In this document: positions 7,372 through 14,888 of the stretch, piece after piece
How positions within the stretch are numbered: the stretch's first letter is position 1
Layout of the letters: every line of letters starts with the position of its first letter
Origin: an uncultured Collinsella sp.
GTDB lineage: Bacteria; Actinomycetota; Coriobacteriia; Coriobacteriales; Coriobacteriaceae
DNA: 15,521 nucleotides
NCBI GenBank assembly: GCA_900544755.1
Contig: UQWQ01000054.1
Coordinates: 1 to 15,521 of the forward strand
Reading direction: 5' to 3'
Position numbers and translations under genes: made by a program
The notes under the pieces: model-generated
The model's input: the letters and a program-made list of their open reading frames with translations, nothing else
Told to the model about the DNA's origin: nothing
The model's database searches: none

Positions 7372-7401
7372 ATTGTACGCATAGCTTTCGGCAGTCGTAA
7401 A
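7372..7401 (-). promoter_or_regulatory. Putative promoter of the PHP gene
   Basis: On the minus strand TTTACG (7396-7401) and TACAAT (7372-7377) are 18 nt apart, with the -10 box about 37 nt before the chosen start codon. The -35 match is only moderate. Confidence 0.4.
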
Positions 7402-7434
7402 ACTGCTTCATCCCAATCACACAACGACATAGAC

Positions 7435-7465
7435 AACGGGGTCTGGCTTAAAACCAAACCCCGTT
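7435..7465 (-). terminator. Hairpin downstream of the aminotransferase gene
   Basis: A 7-bp stem (7435-7441/7459-7465) with a partly paired interior begins 28 nt after the aminotransferase stop codon. The following minus-strand sequence is only mildly T-rich, so termination may be partial. Confidence 0.45.
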
Positions 7466-7493
7466 TCACGTAAAACATTGTAAGCAGAGCGCT

Positions 7494-8684
7494 TTACTTT
7501 CGACGATATTCGTCGGCCAGCTGCTTCCAGGCAGGCAGAGAGTTGACGATTGTCTCATAGCTCACGCAGTAGCCCAGGCGGAACCAGCCCGGCATGCCAA
7601 AGCTATCCGAAGGCACCGCGAGCAGCTCATGCTTCTTCGCGCGCTCACAGAACGCATTCGCATCGGACTCCAGCGCTTTCACCCATAGGTAGAACGCGCC
7701 ATCCGGCTCAACATAGGTGTAGCCGTACTCCGCTAGTGCATCGGTAAGCGCGGTGCGGTTGCGAGCATAGGCCTCGACATCGCTCGGTTCATCAATGCAG
7801 TCGATGATTACACGCTGGAAGAGCGCCGGTGCACACACGAAGCCCAGCGTACGGGCGGCACCGGCAACGGCGGGCATTAGACGAGCTGCCTGAGGATTCG
7901 TATTGGGAACCAGGATCCACCCGACGCGCTCGCCCGGTAGCGAAAGCGACTTGGAATACGAGTAGCACACGATGGTGTGCTCGTAGATCGAAGGCACCCA
8001 AGGCACCTCGGCGCCATAGACAATCTCGCGATACGGCTCATCAGAGATGAGCATAATCGGATTCTCGGGATCGCGCTGAGCGTTGGCCTCGCGCAGAACA
8101 TTGGCCAGTCGCGTCAGCGTGTCGCGTGTATATACGGCACCGGTCGGATTGTTGGGCGAGTCGATGATGACGGCAGCCGTCTTATCGGTAATCGCCTTGA
8201 GCACGTTACTCACGCTCAGCTGGAACGTATCTTCATCGGCGAGCGCCTCAACACACGTGCAGCCGGCCTTCTCAATCCACACGCGATACTCCGGAAAGTA
8301 CGGGGCGATAACAACAACCTCATCGCCCGGGTTCGTAACGGCGTTGAGCGTGCAGGTGAGCGAAGCCGCGGCACCCACCGTCATAAAGACGTCCTTGCCC
8401 TCATAGCTCATGCCAAAACGGCGGTTGAGCGACTCGGCCACGGCGGTACGGCACTGCGGCAGACCCGGTGCAGGCGTGTATCCATGCAGCTGGTCGCTCG
8501 GCAGCTCCAAGGCCTTCTTAATGGACTCAGCCACGGCGGCAGGTGCCGGAACGCTCGGGTTACCCAGTGAGAAATCGAACACGTTTTCCGCGCCGATCTG
8601 TGCCTTGCGCTCAAGGCCATGGCTAAAGATCTCACGGATGATGGAGCTTTCCGCACCGCGAGCATACATAGTTTCGTTGATCAT
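7494..8684 (-). CDS. PLP-dependent class I/II aminotransferase, aspartate aminotransferase-like
   Basis: The 396-aa protein is a fold-type I PLP enzyme. Seen: SLGNPSVPAP (39-48) near the N-terminus, SPNNPTG (176-182), D215 and Y218 in SDEPYREIVY, the Schiff-base lysine K245 in YSYSKSLSLPGERVGW, and a C-terminal Arg (R369 in FRLGY) expected to bind the substrate carboxylate. The start at 8684 follows AAAGGGGA on the minus strand. The frame stays open to 8783, but that extension runs into a palindrome and is not credible. An aspartate-type or broad amino acid specificity is likely but cannot be fixed. A -10-like TACAAT lies just upstream at 8709-8714. No metabolic neighbour hints at its pathway. 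Confidence 0.88.
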   Translation of the reverse strand: MINETMYARGAESSIIREIFSHGLERKAQIGAENVFDFSLGNPSVPAPAAVAESIKKALELPSDQLHGYTPAPGLPQCRTAVAESLNRRFGMSYEGKDVFMTVGAAASLTCTLNAVTNPGDEVVVIAPYFPEYRVWIEKAGCTCVEALADEDTFQLSVSNVLKAITDKTAAVIIDSPNNPTGAVYTRDTLTRLANVLREANAQRDPENPIMLISDEPYREIVYGAEVPWVPSIYEHTIVCYSYSKSLSLPGERVGWILVPNTNPQAARLMPAVAGAARTLGFVCAPALFQRVIIDCIDEPSDVEAYARNRTALTDALAEYGYTYVEPDGAFYLWVKALESDANAFCERAKKHELLAVPSDSFGMPGWFRLGYCVSYETIVNSLPAWKQLADEYRRK

Positions 8685-8708
8685 CTGTTCCCCTTTCACA
8701 TAGGCGCT

Positions 8709-8714
8709 ATTGTA
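8709..8714 (-). promoter_or_regulatory. Putative -10 box of the aminotransferase gene
   Basis: TACAAT on the minus strand, in the context GCGTACAAT seen also before the PHP gene, about 24 nt before the start codon. No good -35 box is visible. Confidence 0.35.
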
Positions 8715-8742
8715 CGCTTTAGCTGAGCAAAGTGCCGCAGCA

Positions 8743-8806
8743 ATGTTGATTGGGGACAGACTTAAATGCGTGAAAACGCTCATTTAAGTCTGTCCCCAAT
8801 CAACAT
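8743..8806. repeat. 64-bp near-perfect palindrome (REP/MITE-like)
   Basis: Two perfectly complementary 26-nt arms (8743-8768/8781-8806) flank a 12-nt loop. The arms contain TTGGGGACAGACTTAAATG, and TGGGGACAGA is, from memory, a core seen in repeats linked to Y1/REP-associated transposases. There is no T-tract, and the ftsH terminator (8821-8852) is a separate hairpin, so this is not simply a terminator. It sits upstream of the aminotransferase promoter. Confidence 0.8.
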
Positions 8807-8810
8807 ACCG

Positions 8811-8852
8811 CTCAAAAGAAAAAGCCTCCACAGGTTTCCCCGCAGAGGCTTT
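8811..8852 (-). terminator. Intrinsic terminator of the tilS-hpt-ftsH cluster
   Basis: An 8-bp outer stem (8821-8828/8845-8852) with further pairing inside is followed on the minus strand by a long T-rich tract (8820 down to 8811). It starts 12 nt after the ftsH stop. Confidence 0.88.
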
Positions 8853-8863
8853 CGCTACAAGAA

Positions 8864-11002
8864 CTATTTGTCGGCGTCGGTGTTGCCGTCAGCGTTGACA
8901 GCATTGCCATCACCGGCATCATCGGATGCGGCTTCGGCATCCTCCTGCATGGCCGCCTGCGCAAAGGCCGCGGCATCAGCCGCCAGCTCCTCCTCGCTCA
9001 TACGAGGCGCGCGCTTCTTGGTCGGCATGCCGGCCGCCTTGGCATTGCGCTCCTCCTTGGCCGCCAGGATATCGCCCTCGCGCTCAAGGTAGGCATCCCA
9101 CTCGTTGTCGAGCAGGGCGTTCACGGCGTCGCCTTCGACGGTCTCGCGCTCAAGCAGCACCTTCGCCATCAGATCGAGCTGATCGCGACGGGCGTCCAGG
9201 ATCTCGACCGCACGACGATGGGCCTCGCGCATGATGCGCTGAACCTCGATATCAATGCGGCGCGCCGTCTCCTCGGAGTAATCCTGATGATCGGCATAGT
9301 CACGGCCCAGGAATACCTGATGCTGCGCCTCGCCAAAGACCTGAGTGCCCAGCTCCTCGCTCATGCCCAGACGTGTGACCATCTCGCGCGCCATCTTGGT
9401 CGCGCGCTCCAGGTCGTTGCTCGCGCCCGACGTGATGTCATCGCACATGAGTTCCTCGGCAACGCGGCCGCCCAAGAACACGGCAAGCTCGTCGAGCATC
9501 TCGTTCTTGGTCTTGAGGAAGTGGTCCTCCTGCGGAAGCTGCAGCGTGTAGCCCAGGGCCTGACCGCGGCTGACGATCGAGATCTTATGAACCGGATCGG
9601 AATGCTCCAAGATGTGGCCCACCAGGGCGTGGCCGCTCTCATGGTAGGCAATCGTGGTGCGCTCGGCTTCGGTCATCACGCGACCCTTGCGTTGCGGTCC
9701 GGCAATCACGCGCTCCATCGACTCCTCGACCTCGTCCATCGAGATCACGGAACGATGGCGGCGGGCAGCCAGCAGCGCAGACTCGTTGAGCAGATTTGCC
9801 AGATCGGCGCCGGTGAAGCCAACGGTCATCTGGGCGAGCTTCTCAAACTTCACGTCCTCGTCCATCGGCTTGTTCTCGGCATGCACGCGCAAGATCTGCT
9901 CGCGGCCCTTCACATCCGGACGGTCGACCGTAACCTGACGGTCAAAACGGCCGGGACGCAGCAATGCCGGATCCAGAATATCGGGACGGTTGGTCGCAGC
10001 GATCAGGATGACCGACTCGCTTTCCTCAAAGCCGTCCATCTCGACCAGCAGCTGGTTGAGCGTCTGCTCGCGCTCGTCGTGACCGCCGCCCAAGCCAGCT
10101 CCGCGCTGACGTCCCACGGCATCGATCTCGTCAATAAAGATGATTGACGGAGCCTGAGACTTGGCCTCCTTAAAGAGGTCACGCACACGGCTGGCGCCGA
10201 CACCCACGAACATCTCGACAAAGTCAGAACCAGAGATGCTAAAGAACGGCACGCCCGCCTCGCCGGCAACGGCCTTGGCCAGCAACGTTTTACCGGTGCC
10301 CGGAGGGCCCACCAGCAAAACGCCACGCGGGATCTTGGCGCCCAGCTTGCGATAGCGATCCGGATCGCTCAAAAAGTCACGGATCTCCTCGAGCTCCTCG
10401 ACTGCCTCGTCCACGCCGGCAACGTCCTCGAACTTGACCTTGGGACGCGTAGCCTCGTTGGTCTTGGCATTGGTCTTGCCAAACTGCATGTTCCTATTAT
10501 TGGCGCCCATCATCTGGCGCATAAAGTAGAACATGATGGCGATCAGGGCAATCGTCGGCAGCACACTCATCGCCAAGTCGCCCCAAAAATCGGGGTCGTT
10601 GGTGTTGACGATGTACTTGGTGTCGGGGTGCTCCGCCATAAGCTCGGCAAGCGAATCGGAGCCGACATAGGTCGAGGAGAAGCTCTTGAGCTCGCTCGTA
10701 TCACCCTTGTCCTTTTTCGTCTTCCAGTAATGACCCGCCACGCTTCCGTCTTGAACCGTATAGGTCAAATCTTCGACGCGATCCTGCTTAATGGCGCTCA
10801 CCATCTCGCTCGTCGCGAGCTTAACGGTATTGCTGGAGCTGGCAAAGCCGGAGCCCATGTTAAAGAAGGCGTAGCCCAGAAGCGCGCAAGCCAAAATAAA
10901 ATACAGCCAGCCCGTACGCGTGGGCTTCTTGCCTCCGGGCATCCCCGGGATCTTAGGCTCCCGGGGAGTCTGGGAATTGTTATCGTTACGGTCGTCGGGC
11001 AT
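8864..11002 (-). CDS. ftsH: ATP-dependent zinc metalloprotease FtsH
   Basis: The 712-aa membrane-anchored AAA+ protease degrades misassembled membrane and regulatory proteins. In order: cytosolic N-terminus, first membrane segment about 31-50, external domain, second membrane segment about 143-161, Walker A GPPGTGKT (232-239), Walker B FIDEID (289-294), second region of homology ATNRPDILDPALLRPGRFD (336-354), zinc motif HESGH with H454, E455 and H458, and third ligand D530. The C-terminal 60 or so residues are acidic, Ala/Asp-rich and probably disordered. The ATG at 11002 is 1 nt beyond the hpt stop codon. The nearest Shine-Dalgarno (GGAGG) lies inside the hpt end, 12 nt upstream, which suggests translational coupling to hpt. 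Confidence 0.98.
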   Translation of the reverse strand: MPDDRNDNNSQTPREPKIPGMPGGKKPTRTGWLYFILACALLGYAFFNMGSGFASSSNTVKLATSEMVSAIKQDRVEDLTYTVQDGSVAGHYWKTKKDKGDTSELKSFSSTYVGSDSLAELMAEHPDTKYIVNTNDPDFWGDLAMSVLPTIALIAIMFYFMRQMMGANNRNMQFGKTNAKTNEATRPKVKFEDVAGVDEAVEELEEIRDFLSDPDRYRKLGAKIPRGVLLVGPPGTGKTLLAKAVAGEAGVPFFSISGSDFVEMFVGVGASRVRDLFKEAKSQAPSIIFIDEIDAVGRQRGAGLGGGHDEREQTLNQLLVEMDGFEESESVILIAATNRPDILDPALLRPGRFDRQVTVDRPDVKGREQILRVHAENKPMDEDVKFEKLAQMTVGFTGADLANLLNESALLAARRHRSVISMDEVEESMERVIAGPQRKGRVMTEAERTTIAYHESGHALVGHILEHSDPVHKISIVSRGQALGYTLQLPQEDHFLKTKNEMLDELAVFLGGRVAEELMCDDITSGASNDLERATKMAREMVTRLGMSEELGTQVFGEAQHQVFLGRDYADHQDYSEETARRIDIEVQRIMREAHRRAVEILDARRDQLDLMAKVLLERETVEGDAVNALLDNEWDAYLEREGDILAAKEERNAKAAGMPTKKRAPRMSEEELAADAAAFAQAAMQEDAEAASDDAGDGNAVNADGNTDADK

Positions 11003-11003
11003 C

Positions 11004-11552
11004 TTACGAATAAACCTCCGGTTTCAAAATGCCCAGATACGGAAGGTTGCGATAGCGCTCGGCATAGTCGAGGCCGTAGCCCACCACAAAGGCATCGGGG
11101 CAATGGGTTCCAACATACTTGGGCGTGACGGCCGAGGTACGGTCCTCAACGTCCTTCCATAGGAAGGCGGCGACCTCCAGAGAAGCGGGCTTGCGGCTCT
11201 CGAGGTTCTTCATCAGGTACTTGAGGGTCAGGCCCGAGTCCAGAATGTCCTCGACGATCAGCACGTCGCGACCACGGATGTCGATATCCAGGTCCTTAAT
11301 GATACGCACGATACCCGAAGACTTCACACCGTCGCCATAGCTCGAAACAGCCATGAAATCGATGTTGGTCGGCAGCTCGATCTTGCGCATCAGGTCGCCC
11401 ATAAAGACCACGGCGCCGCGCAGGACCGCAATCAGTACCAGATCCTTACCCGCGTAGTCGCGAGTAATCTGCTCGCCTAGGCGAGAGACGATACCGTCGA
11501 TATCCTCCTGCGTAAACAGAACCTTCTCGATATCCGGATGTTGAGAAGCCAT
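11004..11552 (-). CDS. hpt: Hypoxanthine phosphoribosyltransferase
   Basis: The 182-aa cytosolic purine salvage enzyme converts hypoxanthine or guanine plus PRPP to IMP or GMP. Motifs seen: LRG (44-46), SSYGDG (70-75), the PRPP loop LIVEDILDSGLTL (98-110) and the nucleobase-binding segment DAFVVGYGLDYAERYRNLPYLG (153-174). The length is normal for bacterial enzymes. The ATG is preceded by GAAAGGG with a 5-nt spacer. It lies between tilS (148-nt gap) and ftsH (1-nt gap), an arrangement common in Gram-positive bacteria. Confidence 0.97.
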   Translation of the reverse strand: MASQHPDIEKVLFTQEDIDGIVSRLGEQITRDYAGKDLVLIAVLRGAVVFMGDLMRKIELPTNIDFMAVSSYGDGVKSSGIVRIIKDLDIDIRGRDVLIVEDILDSGLTLKYLMKNLESRKPASLEVAAFLWKDVEDRTSAVTPKYVGTHCPDAFVVGYGLDYAERYRNLPYLGILKPEVYS

Positions 11553-11640
11553 GACAACCCTTTCTTGTGCTTAATCGCCCACACACCGCCGTATGGACGC
11601 GAACTACACATTCTAGCAGCGCACGGGGTATATTTTCCAG

Positions 11641-11661
11641 CCCGCGCACCATCAGCGCGGG
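11641..11661 (-). other. GC-rich hairpin in the tilS-hpt gap
   Basis: A 7-bp perfect GC stem (11641-11647/11655-11661) with a 7-nt loop lies in the 148-nt gap. It has no T-tract on either side. It may be a partial attenuator or RNA processing site. A TAGAAT -10-like box at 11610-11615 on the minus strand suggests an internal hpt promoter, but no -35 box is evident. Confidence 0.35.
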
Positions 11662-11700
11662 AATACCGTCAACGCCGCACAGAAAAGCTGGTGCGAGGAG

Positions 11701-13242
11701 CTAATCCGCGTCAACCACGCGAAGCAGATAGGCCACGCGCGTCGCCGCCGTGCACTTAAAACGTTCGTCCGCGCGAACGCCCGCGACCCATACTACGGCA
11801 CCCCCCGGAGCCGTTCTTACCACGGGTACGCCAGAGCGGTCTGAAACAGGAATGCGCGCCTCGTTCAACAGGTCTGACACTTTCTTGCTTCGGCCGTTCA
11901 TCCCCAACGGGCACATCACGTCTCCCGGCACAGGGCTATCCACCCACAGGCGCGCCGATCGTGCCTCGGTGGGAATCTCCCCGCGCGAGCCGGCTAACAT
12001 CCGCTCGCCATCGCAGTCGGCAAACCCCAGGGCCGCCGCGTCTACCAAAGCTGTCACTTCCCCGGCAGCCGCAAGCTCACGGGCGCGGCGCACGATATCG
12101 CATCCCGGTTCAACGGCCATCGGCTCTGCGACCAGCACACGTCCCCCGCCCAACGGCAAACGACCGGGTACGGTAACCCAGTCCGCGACCAAGCCCTCGC
12201 GAGCCACCGGCGCCTTAAACGCCAGCATGCCAAACTCAATGCGTGCGTCAATCCCCGCCGGAAGCGTGACTGAGCCGGCGCCCTCAGCAACGCAGGAAAG
12301 GACTCGCTCCACATGTCGCATCTCTGGACGAGCGTCCGGATCGATGCGCTTAATCGCCAGTCGCACAATGCGCCGCGCGATTACCACCTCGGCCGCAGCA
12401 AGGCGCCTGGCATCGAGCACCAGCGCGCCCGCTGCCTCTTTGCGCAAACAGCTTCGAAACGCCTGTGCCGAAAGCTGAGACAAAAACGCGTCCTCATCGC
12501 CTAAGATCTCGCAGGCGGCGCCAATCGTCTTGCAGACGCTCGCGTTGCGCTGCGCCACCACCGGCATCACTCGATGGCGCACGTAGTTTCGCAGATACGA
12601 GATATCCTCATTGCTCTCGTCTTCACGCCACGGCTGACCATGTACCTGTAGATAGCCCACGAGCTCGCCATGAGTTAGGTCGAGCAAGGGACGCACCACG
12701 ATATTCCTCCGGCGAGGAATGCTCGATAGGCCAGCGGGCCCCGATCCCTTAATCGCGTTCATCAAAAATGTTTCCGCGCGGTCCGACGAAGTATGCGCGG
12801 TACAGATACGAGCCGCCGTCCGCGGTGCGCCCGATTCGGCACAAAGTTCGCGAACATATCTCCGTGCCGCGGCATAGCGCACCTCGCGAGCCGCAGCCTC
12901 GATATTGCCCGATTCGTCATCAAAATAGGCATGCTCAACACACAGCGGCAAGCCGTATTGCGCGCACAGGTCACGTACAAAGGCCTCGTCGCCATCGGAT
13001 GCCTCCCTGCGCAGATGATGGTTTACATGCAGCACGTGCAATCGCTCGCGCGCAATGGGAGCGACGCCGCGCCCGTCCTGGATATCCAGCTTTGATGTGC
13101 AAGCCATAAGGAGCAGTGCCGTCGAGTCCGCACCGCCTGATACCATGAGCACTACGGGGGCAGCGGCCTGCCGCGTTGCCAGGGCGCTCTTATCCGTCCT
13201 CGGCGCGGCATGATGTCCATAGTGCTGAGATACCGTTGGCAT
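11701..13242 (-). CDS. tilS: tRNA(Ile)-lysidine synthase
   Basis: The 513-aa protein modifies C34 of the CAU-anticodon tRNA(Ile) to lysidine, using ATP and lysine, so that it reads AUA. Seen: the PP-loop SGGADS (35-40), HVNHHLR (72-78), AHTSSDRAETFLMNAIKGSG (149-168) with GLSSIP after it, RPLLDL (184-189) and WREDESNEDISYLRNYVRHR (205-224). The long C-terminal part matches the extra domains of full-length TilS. The ATG at 13242 follows AGGAGG with a 6-nt spacer. It is first in the tilS-hpt-ftsH cluster and divergent from the YycJ-like gene. Confidence 0.95.
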   Translation of the reverse strand: MPTVSQHYGHHAAPRTDKSALATRQAAAPVVLMVSGGADSTALLLMACTSKLDIQDGRGVAPIARERLHVLHVNHHLRREASDGDEAFVRDLCAQYGLPLCVEHAYFDDESGNIEAAAREVRYAAARRYVRELCAESGAPRTAARICTAHTSSDRAETFLMNAIKGSGPAGLSSIPRRRNIVVRPLLDLTHGELVGYLQVHGQPWREDESNEDISYLRNYVRHRVMPVVAQRNASVCKTIGAACEILGDEDAFLSQLSAQAFRSCLRKEAAGALVLDARRLAAAEVVIARRIVRLAIKRIDPDARPEMRHVERVLSCVAEGAGSVTLPAGIDARIEFGMLAFKAPVAREGLVADWVTVPGRLPLGGGRVLVAEPMAVEPGCDIVRRARELAAAGEVTALVDAAALGFADCDGERMLAGSRGEIPTEARSARLWVDSPVPGDVMCPLGMNGRSKKVSDLLNEARIPVSDRSGVPVVRTAPGGAVVWVAGVRADERFKCTAATRVAYLLRVVDAD

Positions 13243-13270
13243 TCGCTTCCTCCTCTATTCGTCCGCACTC

Positions 13271-13276
13271 ATTGTA
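13271..13276 (-). promoter_or_regulatory. Putative -10 box of tilS
   Basis: TACAAT on the minus strand lies in the 48-bp divergent region between tilS and the YycJ-like gene. It would give a short tilS leader of about 20 nt. The -35 box is unclear (GAGACA with 15-nt spacing is the best candidate). Confidence 0.35.
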
Positions 13277-13290
13277 TCCTTTGGAATCTT

Positions 13291-14100
13291 ATGTCTCGCC
13301 TGCACCTTCATATCCTCGGCAGCGGCTCAAAAGGCAACTGCGCACTCGTCGAGGGGCCTCAGGGGCTCATCATGATCGACAACGGCCTGTCCCGCCGCGA
13401 GACACTTAAACGCATGGCGGAGCTTGGCCTCTCGGCAGACGACGTCGCCGCTCTAGTAATCACCCATGAGCATGGTGACCATATCAAGGGGCTCGATGTA
13501 TGGTGCAAGCACTGGCATGGTCCCCTCTTTGCCAGCAGGGACACCCTTTCATGCAAAGAAAACCTCGCGCACCTGCCCGTAGAGGAATTTGACCCCGGCG
13601 ACACGCTCCCCATTGCCGGCATCCACGTGCAAACCTACTCAACATCGCACGATGTCATCAATCCTGTCGGCTATCGATTTAATGCTCTCGATGATTCCAT
13701 TGGGTTTACCACCGACACCGGAGAGCTATCGAGCCAAGCCATGAACACCCTCAAAGATTGCCGAGTCCTCGCGCTCGAAAGCAACCACGATGTGACCATG
13801 CTGCGCGAGGGAAAATATCCCCGCTTTCTTCAGGAGCGCATCCTGTCTGCAAGGGGACACCTCTCCAATGGCCAAGCCGCCGAAGCCGCGCGCGAACTTG
13901 TTACCGATCGCACCGAACAGCTCATTGCCATGCATATCAGCCAAGATAACAATCGTCCGAGCCTTACCGTCAAAAGCTATGCCAAAGCTCTGGCCGCAAC
14001 CTTGGATGACGAGGTCGGCAGCTCCGCAACCCTTCTCCTAAGATCGCGAAAACTCTCGATACGCCCCGCAAGCCAGCATCGGCCAGCAACCATTCAATAA
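13291..14100 (+). CDS. YycJ/WalJ-like metallo-beta-lactamase-fold hydrolase
   Basis: The 269-aa protein has the binuclear-zinc MBL motif HEHGDH (59-64), later ligand candidates H120 in TSHD and D142 in FTTDTGE, and the family-typical N-terminus HILGSGSKGNCALVE (7-21), ALESNHD (161-167), ARGHLSN (187-193) and AMHISQDNN (213-221). This pattern is that of the YycJ/WalJ/VicX group, for which single-stranded DNA exonuclease activity has been reported. It is not beside a walRK two-component system here. ATG 13291 was chosen because the family N-terminus begins there; only a weak GGA precedes it, and the frame is open to 13210 with implausible sequence. The leader is short. Confidence 0.88.
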   Translation: MSRLHLHILGSGSKGNCALVEGPQGLIMIDNGLSRRETLKRMAELGLSADDVAALVITHEHGDHIKGLDVWCKHWHGPLFASRDTLSCKENLAHLPVEEFDPGDTLPIAGIHVQTYSTSHDVINPVGYRFNALDDSIGFTTDTGELSSQAMNTLKDCRVLALESNHDVTMLREGKYPRFLQERILSARGHLSNGQAAEAARELVTDRTEQLIAMHISQDNNRPSLTVKSYAKALAATLDDEVGSSATLLLRSRKLSIRPASQHRPATIQ

Positions 14101-14107
14101 CTGTCCT

Positions 14108-14158
14108 AGACAGCAAAAGGGGCCGAGAATCGCTTCCCAGCCCCTTTTGCTGTCTTTT
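14108..14158. terminator. Terminator shared by the YycJ-like gene and hsp20
   Basis: A 16-bp perfect stem (14108-14123/14140-14155) followed by TTTT on the plus strand, 7 nt after the YycJ-like stop. It lies between convergent genes and may also end hsp20 transcripts, though the minus-side T-tract is weaker. Confidence 0.9.
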
Positions 14159-14181
14159 AATAGCGCAGAACACCAACGAAG

Positions 14182-14613
14182 TTAGTCGATGGAGATCTTC
14201 GTAACGTTCTTCTTCTCGACGATCTTGGGAACCGTAACGGTCAGGATGCCGTCAGCGTACTTTGCCGAGAGGCCCTCGCTCGAAGCGTCCTTTAGATACA
14301 CGCCACGCGTCGCGCTGTACGAGCTGAACTCCTTCTGCAGGAAGTTCTTGCCCTCGTTCTCGTCGCCTTCCTCAACATTCACGCTAATGGAAAGACGACC
14401 CTCATTGAGCTCAACGTCGATGTCGTCCTTCGCGACGCCAGTCAAATAAGCCTTGACCTCGTAACCGTCGCCCTTGTCCTCAACATCGACGGGAAACGCC
14501 TTAGAGGCGATCGAGTTGTTTGCCAGATCGGTCATATCATCAAACAGATCGAACAGCGAGCTTGCAGAAGGACGGACACCAAAAACCGAACGATAAGGAA
14601 CCATGCTTGCCAT
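14182..14613 (-). CDS. Hsp20 family small heat-shock protein
   Basis: The 143-aa ATP-independent holdase chaperone has an alpha-crystallin domain (about 39-130) ending in the diagnostic LSAKYADGILTVTVPK (115-130) and a C-terminal I-x-I motif (I140-S-I142) used in oligomer assembly. The N-terminal arm contains a Phe/Leu-rich segment (about 20-30). The start at 14613 was chosen because AAGGAG is 8 nt upstream; an 11-residue upstream extension is open but would include that binding site. It is monocistronic, with an unusually AT-rich upstream region and a Shine-Dalgarno site inside a small hairpin. Confidence 0.94.
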   Translation of the reverse strand: MASMVPYRSVFGVRPSASSLFDLFDDMTDLANNSIASKAFPVDVEDKGDGYEVKAYLTGVAKDDIDVELNEGRLSISVNVEEGDENEGKNFLQKEFSSYSATRGVYLKDASSEGLSAKYADGILTVTVPKIVEKKNVTKISID

Positions 14614-14619
14614 GTTTAC

Positions 14620-14637
14620 CACTCCTTGTAAGGACTG
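14620..14637 (-). promoter_or_regulatory. Hairpin masking the hsp20 Shine-Dalgarno (candidate RNA thermometer)
   Basis: On the minus strand CAGTCCT pairs with AGGAGTG across the loop TACA, with one G-G mismatch. This covers most of the AAGGAG binding site. The stem is short and AT-containing, as expected for a heat-melting element. A farther inverted repeat (14656-14662/14688-14694, 7 bp) may form a second leader stem. Confidence 0.4.
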
Positions 14638-14727
14638 CCGAGCCATCTTCTAGGTGGTTGGGACTTCTTTTGACGCTCATATATATGCCCAACCGCTTCT
14701 TATATATACATCGACTATAAAGTTTTT

Positions 14728-14764
14728 TGAGTCTATTGATATAAGCATATCTGAGTCTGTTTGA
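14728..14764 (-). promoter_or_regulatory. Direct repeat AGACTCA upstream of hsp20
   Basis: Two copies of a 7-bp sequence (TGAGTCT on the plus strand at 14728 and 14752) start 24 bp apart, each followed by a similar TTGA-containing tail. They lie in an AT-rich region upstream of TATA-rich sequence on the hsp20 side. They may be binding sites for a regulator of hsp20 or of the divergent small gene. Neither HAIR nor CIRCE consensus sites are present. Confidence 0.35.
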
Positions 14765-14888
14765 CTAAGGTTTTGTCTAATAAACGGAATTTGAACGAAG
14801 GCTTAAATAATGTATGCAATCCCATCAAAACTAGACGGCTGGCTTACAATGGGCGCATACACGATATTGATGACGAACTAAGGGCATC

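Noticed and set aside
8685..8783. N-terminal extension of the aminotransferase
   Set aside because: The extra codons run through the promoter-like TACAAT and into the palindrome. A proper ribosome binding site precedes the internal ATG at 8684.
14701..14770. HAIR or CIRCE element upstream of hsp20
   Set aside because: Neither the CTTGAGT-N7-ACTCAAG nor the TTAGCACTC-N9-GAGTGCTAA consensus is present. Only direct TGAGTCT repeats were found.
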